Source: an uncultured Spirochaetaceae bacterium (GTDB lineage Bacteria > Spirochaetota > Spirochaetia > Sphaerochaetales > Sphaerochaetaceae). Taken from it: a stretch of 42,247 nucleotides of DNA. Each line of letters starts with the position of its first letter. The stretch's first letter is position 1. Shown one piece after another: positions 24,503 through 32,697 of this stretch. The position numbers and the translations under genes were made by a program. Under the pieces are notes generated by a model. That model searched no databases, was not told the origin of the DNA, and saw only the letters and a program-made list of their open reading frames with translations. The stretch spans positions 1-42,247 of the forward strand of contig CALXYN010000017.1 of assembly GCA_944392975.1 (NCBI GenBank), in the 5' to 3' direction.

Positions 24503-24531
24503 GGCCTTTCCTTCTCCGGGAAAGGCCTTTT
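24503..24531 (+). terminator. Terminator of the HTH gene
   Basis: GGCCTTTCC (24503-24511) pairs with GGAAAGGCC (24519-24527), 7-nt loop, followed by TTTT. Confidence 0.88.
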
Positions 24532-24602
24532 GGTCTCAGTATTTTTGACTTCCAAATACTAGAAACTCATATATGATTTGAACTGTAAGGAGGAATTACC
24601 GC

Positions 24603-25337
24603 GTGAAGACTGCGATAGTTACGGGTGGGGCTGGAAGTCTTGGTAAGGCAATATGCAAAAAGCTTGCTTCTGACGGTTTTATTGTTTACATGACAGATAT
24701 CTCTGAGGAGAGGTGTCTTGATGCAATTAAAGAAATTCATCTCGAGAATGTACGTGCAAAGAAGCTTGACGTAACAGAGGAAGCTGACTGGATATCTGTT
24801 TATGATGATGTGATGTCGGAAGAGGGAAGTGTTGATGTTGTTGTGAATAATGCTGGTGTCAACATCCGTTTTGATATCGAGGAATGTTCTGTGGAGAACT
24901 GGGACAGAATGTTCCAGATAAACGTAAGAAGCATCTTTCTTTCAATAAAGCATGCTCTTCCCATTATGAAGGCACAGGGTGGTGGTTCGATAATCAACAT
25001 ATCCTCAGTTTGTGGCCTTGTTGGACACAGATATACCAATGAGTCTTATACAGCAACAAAGGGTGCTGTTACTTTGCTTACAAAAAGTGTTGCAGCTCGT
25101 TATGGGAAATTCAATATCCGATGTAATTCAGTTCATCCGAGTACAGTCAAAACGGAACTTGTGAATAATTTCCTGTCAGATCCTGAACGTATGAAAGAAA
25201 GAGTCGAAGAAGTTCCTCTTGGGCATCTTGCAACACCTGCTGATGTAGCTGCTGCCGTGTCATTCCTTGCAAGCGACGAGGCTGCTTTCATAAACGGTGT
25301 TCAGCTTCCTGTTGATGGTGGAACAAGCTGCGATTGA
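24603..25337 (+). CDS. Short-chain dehydrogenase/reductase (SDR)
   Basis: A 244-residue classical SDR. Cofactor motif TGGAGSLG near the N-terminus, an acidic residue after strand 2 (MTDIS) favouring NAD(H), NNAG structural motif, and catalytic S135, Y149 and K153 (YTATK). The C-terminal VNGVQLPVDGG-type ending (FINGVQLPVDGGTSCD) is the usual 'DGG' tail. It starts with GTG, clearly supported by AAGGAGG 8 nt upstream. Substrate is unknown: 3-oxoacyl-ACP reductases, hydroxysteroid and polyol dehydrogenases look alike at this level. It appears to be a single-gene unit. Confidence 0.9.
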   Translation: MKTAIVTGGAGSLGKAICKKLASDGFIVYMTDISEERCLDAIKEIHLENVRAKKLDVTEEADWISVYDDVMSEEGSVDVVVNNAGVNIRFDIEECSVENWDRMFQINVRSIFLSIKHALPIMKAQGGGSIINISSVCGLVGHRYTNESYTATKGAVTLLTKSVAARYGKFNIRCNSVHPSTVKTELVNNFLSDPERMKERVEEVPLGHLATPADVAAAVSFLASDEAAFINGVQLPVDGGTSCD

Positions 25338-25398
25338 TTTTGTATCAGTATTGCGGGCAGGGTTGTTTTCTGTCCGTGATGTAATAGTTTCTGGCACT

Positions 25399-25426
25399 TT
25401 GCCTTTTCCTTCTTCTTCGATAGAAT
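25399..25426 (+). promoter_or_regulatory. Promoter directly ahead of the ACT-domain gene
   Basis: TTGCCT (25399-25404), 16 bp, TAGAAT (25421-25426), then 7 nt and ATG. GAGG lies only 3 nt before the ATG, too close to act as a ribosome site, so a leaderless mRNA is likely. Confidence 0.5.
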
Positions 25427-25433
25427 CGAGGAT

Positions 25434-25706
25434 ATGAGAAAGTCTATAATCACAGTAGTTGGCAAGGATCAGGTGGGTATCATTGCCAGAGTATGCGCAT
25501 ATCTTGCAGATAATAACGTAAATATTCTTGATATCAGCCAGACAATCGTCGATGGTTTTTTCAATATGATGATGATTTGCGATGCAAACAACGCAAACAA
25601 GGAATTCCTTACTCTTTCCGATGAGCTTGAGGCCCTTGGAAAGAGCATGGGCTGCATTATAAAGCTTCAGAGAGAAGAAATCTTTGAAAGTATGCAGAGG
25701 ATCTGA
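25434..25706 (+). CDS. ACT-domain protein (UPF0237)
   Basis: A 90-residue stand-alone ACT-domain protein: [45 protein letters not shown] follows the ACT fold with the ligand-contacting GKDxxGI turn. Members of UPF0237 are predicted amino-acid-binding regulators. The gene ends 2 nt before the DUF711 gene, an association seen widely in anaerobes, so the two probably act together, for example with the ACT protein sensing a ligand for the larger partner. The function of either is not established to my knowledge. Confidence 0.92.
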   Translation: MRKSIITVVGKDQVGIIARVCAYLADNNVNILDISQTIVDGFFNMMMICDANNANKEFLTLSDELEALGKSMGCIIKLQREEIFESMQRI

Positions 25707-25708
25707 AG

Positions 25709-27073
25709 ATGATCAATATCAATGAAGTAATCGAAACGAATACCATGATAGAGAAGGAGAACCTTGATGTGAGGACAATCACACTCGGTATTTCTCTTCT
25801 GGACTGTATTTCGGATGACGTTGATAAGCTCTGTGACAATATTTACAGAAAGATAACCACAGTGGCTAAAGATCTTGTCAAAACCGGCAATGAAATTGAA
25901 CGTGAGTTTGCAATTCCTGTTGTGAATAAACGTATATCGATTACCCCTGTGGGGATTATTGGAGCTTCTGCCTGCAAGACTCCTGCTGATTTTGTAAAGA
26001 TTGCGAAAATCCTCGATAAAGCTGCTGAAAAAGTAGGAGTGAATTTCCTTGGAGGCTATTCTGCTCTCTGTGCAAAAGGCATGACAAATGCAGAGAGAAT
26101 GCTTATTGAATCAATTCCTGAAGCTCTCGCTGTCACTGAACGTATCTGTTCGTCCATTGCTCTTGGTTCTACAAAGACAGGTATCAATATGGATGCAGTT
26201 GCCCTTATGGGAAGGATAATAAGAGAAACAGCAGAGAAAACAGCTGACAGAGATTCAATAGGCTGTGCCAAGCTCGTTGTATTCTGCAATGCTCCTGATG
26301 ACAATCCTTTCATGGCGGGTGCTTTCCATGGAGTTACGGAAACCGATGCCGTAATCAATGTAGGTGTAAGTGGACCTGGTGTTATCAAGCACGCTCTCGA
26401 AAGTGTGAAGGGTAAGGACTTCGAGATACTTGCAGAGACAGTTAAGAAGACAGCCTTCAAGATTACGAGACTCGGACAGCTTGTTGCTAAGGAAGCCTCA
26501 AAACGGCTAGGCATTCCTTTTGGTATTGTAGATCTCTCACTTGCTCCAACGCCGGCAATTGGGGACAGTATCTCCGATATTCTTGAGCTTATGGGACTGG
26601 AAAGAACTGGTGCTCCTGGTACGACAGCCGCTCTTGCACTTCTCAACGATCAGGTGAAGAAAGGCGGTCTGATGGCTTCGAGCTATGTTGGAGGACTCAG
26701 TGGATCTTTTATTCCTGTTAGCGAGGATCAGGGAATGATCAATGCCGTTAATGCCGGGGCACTCACAATTGAAAAACTTGAGGCAATGACATGCATTTGT
26801 TCTGTCGGCCTTGATATGATTGCTATTCCCGGAGACACAAAAGCAACGACTATTTCAGGTATCATTGCTGATGAGATGGCTATCGGCATGGTCAATCAGA
26901 AGACTACAGCCGTGCGTCTGATACCGGTTATCGGGAAAGGAGTAGGGGACACCGCTACATTCGGAGGCCTTCTTGGTTATGCTCCGATAATGAAAGTGAA
27001 CAATTTCTCCTGTGATGATTTCATCGCTCGCGGAGGCAGAATTCCTGCCCCTGTTCACAGTTTCAAGAACTGA
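25709..27073 (+). CDS. UPF0210 / DUF711 (PFL-like) family protein
   Basis: A 454-residue cytosolic protein matching UPF0210 from end to end: [24 protein letters not shown] at the start, the middle block [39 protein letters not shown] and the end [32 protein letters not shown]. The fold is related to pyruvate-formate-lyase-like alpha/beta barrels in database descriptions, but no glycyl-radical motif is present. It has an AGAGGA ribosome site and is co-transcribed with the ACT protein. Confidence 0.93.
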   Translation: MININEVIETNTMIEKENLDVRTITLGISLLDCISDDVDKLCDNIYRKITTVAKDLVKTGNEIEREFAIPVVNKRISITPVGIIGASACKTPADFVKIAKILDKAAEKVGVNFLGGYSALCAKGMTNAERMLIESIPEALAVTERICSSIALGSTKTGINMDAVALMGRIIRETAEKTADRDSIGCAKLVVFCNAPDDNPFMAGAFHGVTETDAVINVGVSGPGVIKHALESVKGKDFEILAETVKKTAFKITRLGQLVAKEASKRLGIPFGIVDLSLAPTPAIGDSISDILELMGLERTGAPGTTAALALLNDQVKKGGLMASSYVGGLSGSFIPVSEDQGMINAVNAGALTIEKLEAMTCICSVGLDMIAIPGDTKATTISGIIADEMAIGMVNQKTTAVRLIPVIGKGVGDTATFGGLLGYAPIMKVNNFSCDDFIARGGRIPAPVHSFKN

Positions 27074-27077
27074 TGCC

Positions 27078-27105
27078 AAGAGCCTGGGGCAAGCCTCAGG
27101 CTCTT
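27078..27105 (+). terminator. Hairpin between convergent DUF711 and bcp genes
   Basis: AAGAGCCTG (27078-27086) pairs with CAGGCTCTT (27097-27105). The following sequence is AAAATTCTTT, a poor T-run, so it is a weak or bidirectional terminator candidate. Confidence 0.55.
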
Positions 27106-27113
27106 AAAATTCT

Positions 27114-27575
27114 TTAAATTGTCTCCAGAGCTTTTCTCACATCTTCGCCGTGTGTGGCTGTGTTGACTCTCTTGAAGATCTTCTCGATCGTACCATCTTT
27201 CCCGATTATGTATGTTGTGCGGATGACTCCCACAGTCTTCTTTCCATAAAGAGTCTTCTCTCCGTATGCGCCATACATCTCCATCACCTTGTGTTCAGGA
27301 TCTGAGAGCAGATGGAACGGAAGGTTGTGTTTTTCTCTGAATTTCCTGTGTGAAGCCGTGGTATCCGGACTTATTCCTATGACTGTGGCATCAAGCTTGC
27401 CCAGATCCTCTATTGAATCCCTGAGGGAGCAGGCTTCCTTTGTGCAGCCTGGGGTGTTGTCCTTGGGATAGAAATAGAGAACGACGCGCTGTCCTTTTAA
27501 TGAAGAGAGTGTTATCTCCTCATCATTTTCATTCAGCAATGTAAAATCCGGAGCTTTTGAATCCTTTTCAAGCAT
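27114..27575 (-). CDS. bcp: Thiol peroxidase of the Bcp/PrxQ family
   Basis: A 153-residue atypical 2-Cys peroxiredoxin that reduces hydrogen and alkyl peroxides with thioredoxin. The active-site segment FYPKDNTPGCTKEACSLRD carries the peroxidatic C44 and resolving C49, five residues apart as in E. coli Bcp. PDFTLLNENDEEITLSSLKGQRVVLYFYP and GVIRTTYIIGKDG complete the fold. The start is the ATG at 27575 with AGGAGG upstream; a longer frame exists but would add a non-conserved 53 residues. It has its own promoter (TGC-TATAAT). A role in oxygen exposure of an anaerobe is inferred. Confidence 0.95.
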   Translation of the reverse strand: MLEKDSKAPDFTLLNENDEEITLSSLKGQRVVLYFYPKDNTPGCTKEACSLRDSIEDLGKLDATVIGISPDTTASHRKFREKHNLPFHLLSDPEHKVMEMYGAYGEKTLYGKKTVGVIRTTYIIGKDGTIEKIFKRVNTATHGEDVRKALETI

Positions 27576-27591
27576 TTTATCCTCCTCGTGG

Positions 27592-27597
27592 ATTATA
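27592..27597 (-). promoter_or_regulatory. Consensus extended -10 of bcp
   Basis: Minus-strand TGC-TATAAT about 16 nt upstream of the bcp start codon; a ribosome site AGGAGG lies between. The -35 is weak. Confidence 0.6.
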
Positions 27598-27637
27598 GCA
27601 TCTTTTCTGTATTCTCCGTGAAGAATGCACGTAAGAT

Positions 27638-27667
27638 TTGCCACCCTGTGGAATAATAGGATATATT
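27638..27667 (+). promoter_or_regulatory. Promoter of the BAX-inhibitor-1-like gene
   Basis: TTGCCA (27638-27643) and TATATT (27662-27667) with 18 bp between, divergent from bcp; AAAGGAG (27677-27683) follows. Confidence 0.5.
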
Positions 27668-27696
27668 TAAACTGTAAAAGGAGTTTACTTTTAAAG

Positions 27697-28404
27697 ATGA
27701 ATGAGAAAAAAGCAATTGTAATGAGGGACGTCAAACTCAGGGAAAATGTCCTGATGAAGAATGTCTATCTCTGGATGATACTAGGACTTGCTGTCACTGC
27801 AGGTATTTCATTTGCGGTTTCACAGTCAATCACGCTGATGAGATTTGTTCTTCTTAATCCGCTTGTGACAATTGGTATCTTCATAGCCCAGATTGTTCTT
27901 GTCGTGATGCTCTCTGGAAGAGTTGAGAGACTTCGCACAGGTTCTGCAATCGCACTGTTCCTTGGTTATTCTGCACTTACAGGCGTAACGCTTTCCTCGA
28001 TATTCCTTGCCTATACAGGAACATCGATTGCCATCGCATTCGTATCTGCACTTTCCGTCTTTGCAGGTGGTGCAATCTACGGTGCAGTGACAAAGAAGAG
28101 CCTTAAAAGCTGGGGCGGTTTCCTGACAATGGGACTTTTCGGTTTGATCGTAGCATCGTTTATCAACCTGCTTTTTGCATCAAGCGGACTCAATTTCCTT
28201 GTTTCCATTGTTGGTGTTGTCCTCTTTACAGGTCTTACAGCATGGGATTCCCAGCGCATTGCTGACATGAATGCACAGTTTGGCCAGGATATGACAAATG
28301 AAGAGCTCACAAAGATCGGTATTCTTGGAGCACTCGATCTTTATCTCGACTTTATCAATATCTTCCTCTATCTCGTGAGGATTTTTGGTCGCAGTGACAA
28401 CTAG
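27697..28404 (+). CDS. BAX inhibitor-1 / YccA (TMBIM) family membrane protein
   Basis: A 235-residue inner-membrane protein with seven hydrophobic segments (starting at VYLWMILGLAVTAGISFAV and ending before the C-terminal LYLDFINIFLYLVRIFG). Family markers: GYSALTGVTLSSIFLAYTG, and the paired C-terminal LTAWDSQRIADM and ALDLYLDFINIFLYLLR blocks containing the conserved Asp residues of the pH-sensitive calcium leak site. E. coli YccA is an FtsH substrate and modulator. The ATG at 27697 is chosen because AAAGGAG precedes it and the conserved region begins soon after; an earlier frame start lacks a site. Confidence 0.92.
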   Translation: MNEKKAIVMRDVKLRENVLMKNVYLWMILGLAVTAGISFAVSQSITLMRFVLLNPLVTIGIFIAQIVLVVMLSGRVERLRTGSAIALFLGYSALTGVTLSSIFLAYTGTSIAIAFVSALSVFAGGAIYGAVTKKSLKSWGGFLTMGLFGLIVASFINLLFASSGLNFLVSIVGVVLFTGLTAWDSQRIADMNAQFGQDMTNEELTKIGILGALDLYLDFINIFLYLVRIFGRSDN

Positions 28405-29071
28405 ACTGCTTTTTGAAGGTCCTGACACTCTTGTTTTCTGGAAAGAAAGCGGCATCCCATCGGTGCCGCTCAGGACCACAATCGATGGCCGTACATTGCT
28501 TTCAATTGCGGCCGCATATTATCCTGAAATCCGCTGCTGTCATGGTACGAATGAATGGGAGGGTGGGGTAATCCACCGTCTCGATAACCTTACAAAGGGT
28601 CTTGTCCTTATTGCCAGAAACCAGAAGGCATATGACGCCCTGATGCAACAGCAGAAGAAAGATATGATCCAGAAAGAATATAGAGCAACCGTAACCTCTG
28701 GCCGTTCTCTTGATGAGGGCTTTGAGGATTATCCTTACACGAATCCGTTTGATGGCGGTTGCCTTATAACCTCTTATTTCCGCTCATTCGGCCCTGGTGG
28801 AAAGAGCGTCCGCCCGGTTGTTTCCAATAAGCGTTATGCAGAAGGAAGAATCTATACGACGATGGTGGAAAAAGAAGAGGCTGATGTTCTTCGCTGTACA
28901 ATCACCAGAGGTTTCCGCCATCAGATCAGAGCACATCTTGCATGGTCAGGCTATCCGATAAAGGGGGATACGCAGTATGGAGGAGAACCTTCTGACGATT
29001 TCGGTCTCGAAGCTGTTTCAATCAGTTATATTGAGCCATGTTCAGGTCGTAAGCTGACAATAACCGCTTAG
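28394..29071 (+). CDS. RluA-family RNA pseudouridine synthase
   Basis: A 225-residue pseudouridine synthase with the RluA signature GGVIHRLDNLTKGLVLIARN, in which D64 is the catalytic aspartate, and the later RGFRHQIRAHLAWSGYPIKGDTQYGG block. There is no N-terminal S4 domain, as in the short RluA/TruC-type enzymes; whether the target is 23S rRNA or tRNA cannot be told. The start is taken as GTG at 28394 (AGGA about 11 nt upstream, overlapping the preceding gene by 11 nt); TTG at 28385 is an alternative. It converges on purU with a 4-nt tail-to-tail overlap. Confidence 0.9.
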   Translation: MTTRLLFEGPDTLVFWKESGIPSVPLRTTIDGRTLLSIAAAYYPEIRCCHGTNEWEGGVIHRLDNLTKGLVLIARNQKAYDALMQQQKKDMIQKEYRATVTSGRSLDEGFEDYPYTNPFDGGCLITSYFRSFGPGGKSVRPVVSNKRYAEGRIYTTMVEKEEADVLRCTITRGFRHQIRAHLAWSGYPIKGDTQYGGEPSDDFGLEAVSISYIEPCSGRKLTITA

Positions 29072-29925
29072 CGTTCAACAGAGAATACGATTGTCCTGTT
29101 CTTGTAGATTATCACACGGTGTTCAAGATGCGCTTTGACAGCAGCTGCAAGCGTCCTCTTTTCAGAATCCTTTCCGACCTCTTTCAGTCCTTTGGGTGTA
29201 AGCTCATGATTCACTCTTATAACATCCTGTTCGATTATCGGACCCTGGTCGAGGTCTTCTGAGGCGTAGTGGGCAGTGGCCCCGATCATCTTTACTCCCC
29301 GTTCATATGCTCTGAGATATGGATTTGCTCCCTGGAATGCTGGCAGGAATGCATGGTGGATATTTATGATTTTCCCTCGCCATTCGTCGATGAAGTCTGA
29401 TGAAAGGATCTGCATGTACCTTGCAAGGACCACCAGATCAATATCGAAACGCTTCAGGAGGTTTCTTATTTTCTCCTCCTGCTTTTCCTTTCCCTCCGTC
29501 ATAGGAAAATAGTAATAAGGAATCCTGAACTGATTCGCCGCTATTTCCATATCAGGATGGTTTGAGATGATGAGCGGAATCTCCACATCCAGCTCTCCCT
29601 CCAGCTGTCTTGCAAGAAGGTCGTAAAGGCAGTGTCCTGTCTTCGATACAAGTATTGCCATCCTCATTTTGTAGTCTGACCAGTGACAGGACCATTCAAG
29701 GCTGAATTTATCGGCGAGTTCTGAAAATGCTTCCTCAAGCTCCTTTCTGGTCATTCTCATATCGCTGGCATCGAGTTCGATACGCATAAAAAAGCGTTTC
29801 TCATAGCTGTCAGTATGCTGCTGGCAATGGAGGATGTTGAAATCCCTTTCGGAAAAGAAATTAGTGACAGATGCAAGGATTCCCTTGCTGTCAGGACTCT
29901 GTATGAGGAATATGACTTTGATCAA
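29068..29925 (-). CDS. purU: Formyltetrahydrofolate deformylase PurU
   Basis: A 285-residue enzyme hydrolysing 10-formyl-THF to formate and THF. The N-terminal ACT domain (about residues 1-85, LIQSPDSKGILASVTNFF) and C-terminal formyltransferase fold are both present: catalytic asparagine and histidine in IINIHHAFLPAFQGANPY and the aspartate in AHYASEDLDQGPIIEQD. The start is an unusual TTG, overlapping the xseB stop (TTGA) behind AGAGGAGG; no ATG is nearby and the family N-terminus fits. It is the last gene of xseA-xseB-purU. The formate released feeds one-carbon balance with folC products. Confidence 0.94.
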   Translation of the reverse strand: MIKVIFLIQSPDSKGILASVTNFFSERDFNILHCQQHTDSYEKRFFMRIELDASDMRMTRKELEEAFSELADKFSLEWSCHWSDYKMRMAILVSKTGHCLYDLLARQLEGELDVEIPLIISNHPDMEIAANQFRIPYYYFPMTEGKEKQEEKIRNLLKRFDIDLVVLARYMQILSSDFIDEWRGKIINIHHAFLPAFQGANPYLRAYERGVKMIGATAHYASEDLDQGPIIEQDVIRVNHELTPKGLKEVGKDSEKRTLAAAVKAHLEHRVIIYKNRTIVFSVER

Positions 29926-30149
29926 AATGGCAAATCCTCCTCTTCAACTTCTTCTGTCTCCAGTTCAACTTCCTCCTCGGAAGTGACTTTCTCGACCTTC
30001 CTCTGGATCTCAGTAAGTGTCTTGGTCAGTTTCTTACCGAGTTCTGTCGCTTCTTCATACAGCTTGATTGCTTCCTCAAGCCCTGTATCTTCTTTTTTCA
30101 GGAGATCCGTAATCTCCTCCATTCTCTTAAGATCGCTTTCAAAACTCAT
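29922..30149 (-). CDS. xseB: Exodeoxyribonuclease VII small subunit
   Basis: A 75-residue helical protein matching XseB: FESDLKRMEEITDLLKKEDTGLEEAIKLYEEATELGKKLTKTL, with a very acidic C-terminal tail (VELETEEVEEEDLPF). Several copies bind the coiled coils of one XseA subunit. Its start overlaps the xseA stop by 4 nt, with a GAAGGA site, and its stop overlaps purU. Confidence 0.95.
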   Translation of the reverse strand: MSFESDLKRMEEITDLLKKEDTGLEEAIKLYEEATELGKKLTKTLTEIQRKVEKVTSEEEVELETEEVEEEDLPF

Positions 30150-31540
30150 ATTCGTTCCTTCACTATGGATTTTATGCTTCCATCCATCATTCTTGTTATT
30201 ATTTCATCGCCAGGTGCGGCATCTTCTGCTCTTCTGATTATCTTTCCTTTGCTGTTCATTGTTACTGAATATCCTCGGCTCAGGATTGAAAGAGGGGAGA
30301 GAGCCTCCGTTTCTCTCAGAAGTGCAGAAAGCCTCGATGAATTATCCTTTATCCTGATTCTTACTCTGTTTTCTATCTCTGGAACAAAGTCTTTCAGAAG
30401 GACACTGTATGTATTCATCTTATTTTCAATCAAAGCCCTCGATTCTGAAAGAAGTTCATCAAGTTTCTTCTCCTTATCTTCTAGCCTCTTTTTCATGAGG
30501 GTGTTTATACCATCCTCTGTATATAAAAGCGTGGTTTCTGCATTCAGCACCCTCAACTGCAGAAGTCTGCCAAGATCTGAAGTTGATGGTATCCTTCCAC
30601 CCAATCTCAGTATCTTCTTTTCAAACTCTGCAAATGAATGTCTGCATTTCTCAAGCCTTGCAGCATAGTCTGATATCTTTTCATTCATTGCAGATAGGGA
30701 GAATGCGAGCGCTTTTTCAAGCCGTTCTCTCCGTCTGAATATTGTCTCTGTGACGAGCTCTGCAGCTGCAGATGGAGTGGGGGCTCTTTTGTCTGCAGCA
30801 TAGTCGGAAAGAGGCCAGTCTATCTCATGGCCAACCGCGGAGATGATGGGAATAGATGAATCATGTATTGCTTCAATCACCACCGGCTCTGAAAAACATG
30901 AAAGATCCTCTGCGCTTCCGCCACCTCTGCCTACTATCAGCACAGAACAGGCATCAAAGAGATTTGCCTGTCTGATTCTCATCGCAATATTCTCTGCAGC
31001 CCCATCTCCTTGTACAAGGGTTGGGAAGATGATGATATCTAGAGATGGTGCACGTCTCTTTGTAATATTGAGAATGTCCCTAATGGCAGCTCCTGTGGGG
31101 CTTGTTATGACACCAAGCTTTTCAATTTCATCAGGAATCGGTTTCTTTCTGTCTTCATCAAAGTATCCGAGAGAGCGGTAATAGGCTTTTCTCTTCTCTA
31201 TCATTTCCAGAAGCCCGCCATCTCCTTTCTTTTTCATTTCCCTGATGATGAAAGAAAGCTTACCAGTTTTTGTGTAGAATGAAAGGGATCCTTTTGCGAC
31301 AACTAAATCACCATTTTCAGGCATCATCATCTGCATTTGGAAAGAACGGAACACGGCGGCGTCTATGGCTGCTGAACTGTCCTTCAATGTGAAATACCAG
31401 TGTCCGGAGGAAGCTGGCCTGAATCCTGATACTTCCCCTTCAATGCTCAGTTCATAGAAAAGCTCTTCAACAGTATCATGGATAAGACCATTTGCTTCTG
31501 AAACGGTAAGTGTTCTGTCGAAGATATCATAAGCTTTCAT
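30146..31540 (-). CDS. xseA: Exodeoxyribonuclease VII large subunit
   Basis: A 464-residue XseA: N-terminal OB-fold (residues 8-100, VSGFRPASSGHWYFTLKDSSAAI), catalytic domain with GVITSPTGAAIRDILNI, the metal/active region VGRGGGSAEDLSCFSEPVVIEAI and SAVGHEIDWPLSDYAADKRAPTPSAAAEL, then a long coiled coil and a C-terminal LSRGYSVTMNSKGKIIR segment. It degrades single-stranded DNA into oligonucleotides. No ribosome site precedes the ATG; TAGAAT lies exactly 6 nt upstream with TTCTCA 17 bp before it, so transcription from within the end of the preceding gene would give a leaderless mRNA. Confidence 0.95.
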   Translation of the reverse strand: MKAYDIFDRTLTVSEANGLIHDTVEELFYELSIEGEVSGFRPASSGHWYFTLKDSSAAIDAAVFRSFQMQMMMPENGDLVVAKGSLSFYTKTGKLSFIIREMKKKGDGGLLEMIEKRKAYYRSLGYFDEDRKKPIPDEIEKLGVITSPTGAAIRDILNITKRRAPSLDIIIFPTLVQGDGAAENIAMRIRQANLFDACSVLIVGRGGGSAEDLSCFSEPVVIEAIHDSSIPIISAVGHEIDWPLSDYAADKRAPTPSAAAELVTETIFRRRERLEKALAFSLSAMNEKISDYAARLEKCRHSFAEFEKKILRLGGRIPSTSDLGRLLQLRVLNAETTLLYTEDGINTLMKKRLEDKEKKLDELLSESRALIENKMNTYSVLLKDFVPEIENRVRIRIKDNSSRLSALLRETEALSPLSILSRGYSVTMNSKGKIIRRAEDAAPGDEIITRMMDGSIKSIVKERI

Positions 31541-31546
31541 TGCTTT

Positions 31547-31575
31547 ATTCTAGCTTTTCTTCCTATTTCTGAGAA
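31547..31575 (-). promoter_or_regulatory. Leaderless promoter of xseA
   Basis: Minus-strand TTCTCA (31570-31575), 17 bp, TAGAAT (31547-31552), 6 nt (AAAGCA), ATG. The -10 overlaps the stop codon of the upstream membrane protein gene. Confidence 0.5.
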
Positions 31576-32371
31576 TCAGGAATATTGCAATGGCTGTATT
31601 GGCTACGGCTACAACACATCCTGTAAGGGCATTCATTATTGTCTGGAAACGCTCATCTCCTCCAAATGTGGAGAACATTGCAGTTTGCAAAGAGAAGATG
31701 GAGAGCAGGGCAGAGGAGAGCATTATTGCTTTTGCGCATTTTATAGCAGGACTGGGAATGGATCTGTATACAAGCAGTGAGCGGATAGCTATCCCTAGAG
31801 AATAGAAAGCATATAAAGCCGCAGCATATATGAGATAACCAAGATATACCGCTCCTTCATGCCACAATACTGCATGTATTGTCATCCCTATCAATGACAA
31901 ATCGAGAAAGAGCATCAGAAATGATGCCCTTTTTGCGGCAAGTCCTTCATCACTTTTTCCAATATGTTTTAAAAGAAGAAGTTTCATGATAGCAGCTATT
32001 GCAAAATATATTGCCCCGAAGATACTGAACGGTGAGAAATACAAAATTCCTGTAAATGACTTGAATATCGAATATGCGATGCTTATGGCCGTAGATGCGT
32101 AGAGCGAGATTATGGCTTTTCGTTTCCTGTTATTGAGAAAAAGATTTACACGCTGGAAAGAATAGATAAGTCTCCTTATATTCCTGACGATACAGATTGA
32201 GAGGATCAGCAGCGTGTAAAAACTGAAGAAGAAAACAATGGGAGCATACCATTGCTCTTCCTTTTCATATAAGAGGACAAGACAATTGAGCGGAAATACG
32301 GTAATGGAAAGAAGTTCAATTACAGCAGGATGGGGGAATATCAGGGATTTTAAAACCGTTCGTATCTGCAT
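31550..32371 (-). CDS. Unknown integral membrane protein
   Basis: A 273-residue polytopic membrane protein with about seven to eight hydrophobic helices, a basic loop NNRKRKA near residue 80 and basic C-terminus RNRKKS. I recognise no family signature. It has no Shine-Dalgarno sequence; TTATCT lies 6 nt before the ATG, within the T-tract of the terminator that ends the upstream ferredoxin transcript. It lies directly upstream of xseA, with 9 nt between, but the function is probably unrelated. Confidence 0.75.
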   Translation of the reverse strand: MQIRTVLKSLIFPHPAVIELLSITVFPLNCLVLLYEKEEQWYAPIVFFFSFYTLLILSICIVRNIRRLIYSFQRVNLFLNNRKRKAIISLYASTAISIAYSIFKSFTGILYFSPFSIFGAIYFAIAAIMKLLLLKHIGKSDEGLAAKRASFLMLFLDLSLIGMTIHAVLWHEGAVYLGYLIYAAALYAFYSLGIAIRSLLVYRSIPSPAIKCAKAIMLSSALLSIFSLQTAMFSTFGGDERFQTIMNALTGCVVAVANTAIAIFLILRNRKKS

Positions 32372-32373
32372 GG

Positions 32374-32404
32374 AAAAAGATAAGGCCCTCTATGCGAGGA
32401 CCTT
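32374..32404 (-). terminator. Terminator of the ferredoxin gene, overlapping the next gene's -10
   Basis: Minus-strand AAGGTCCTC pairs with GAGGGCCTT (G-T pairs in the middle; plus-strand 32382-32404), loop GCATA, followed by ATCTTTTT. The same TTATCT (32378-32383) is positioned as a -10 for the membrane-protein gene. Confidence 0.75.
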
Positions 32405-32423
32405 GAACTGAAAAAGAGTTATC

Positions 32424-32591
32424 TCACTCCTCTTCGATTGCACCCTGTGGGCATACGCTTGCGCATGTTCCGCAGCTGATGCATGTATCTGCATCGATTA
32501 CATAGATATCTCCCTCGGAGATTGCTCCGACTGGGCACTCACCTGCACATGTTCCGCAGGCAATACAGCTGTCTGTGATTTTATAAGCCAT
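32424..32591 (-). CDS. 2[4Fe-4S] clostridial-type ferredoxin
   Basis: A 55-residue protein too short for common ORF cut-offs. It contains two CxxCxxCxxxCP motifs: C9, C12, C15 and C19-P, and C37, C40, C43 and C47-P, the complete set for two [4Fe-4S] clusters. The ATG at 32591 has AAGGAG 9 nt upstream. It is a low-potential electron carrier, likely serving enzymes such as hydrogenase or pyruvate:ferredoxin oxidoreductase elsewhere in the genome. It is transcribed alone between a good promoter and a terminator. Confidence 0.95.
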   Translation of the reverse strand: MAYKITDSCIACGTCAGECPVGAISEGDIYVIDADTCISCGTCASVCPQGAIEEE

Positions 32592-32641
32592 AACAAAAAC
32601 TCCTTTCTAGCCGCAATCGCAGCTTGTAGTCACTTACCAAG

Positions 32642-32670
32642 AATCTACACCCAAAGCGCATTAGCGTCAA
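32642..32670 (-). promoter_or_regulatory. Promoter of the ferredoxin gene
   Basis: Minus-strand TTGACG (32665-32670), 17 bp, TAGATT (32642-32647), about 50 nt upstream of the start codon. Confidence 0.7.
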
Positions 32671-32697
32671 CAAAATGCCCGGATACAATGCAGATTT

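Noticed and set aside
24239-24531. Complete insertion sequence around the HTH gene
   Set aside because: No DDE domain, no terminal inverted repeats at both ends and no target-site duplication are visible; the downstream hairpin is a terminator.
26056-26646. 196-codon open frame opposite DUF711
   Set aside because: The plus-strand frame is a full-length match to a known family; the antisense frame has no start context or family features.
25709-27073. Reading DUF711 as a glycyl-radical enzyme because of its 'PFL family' label
   Set aside because: The glycyl-radical loop (RVxGY-type) is not present and no activase lies beside it.
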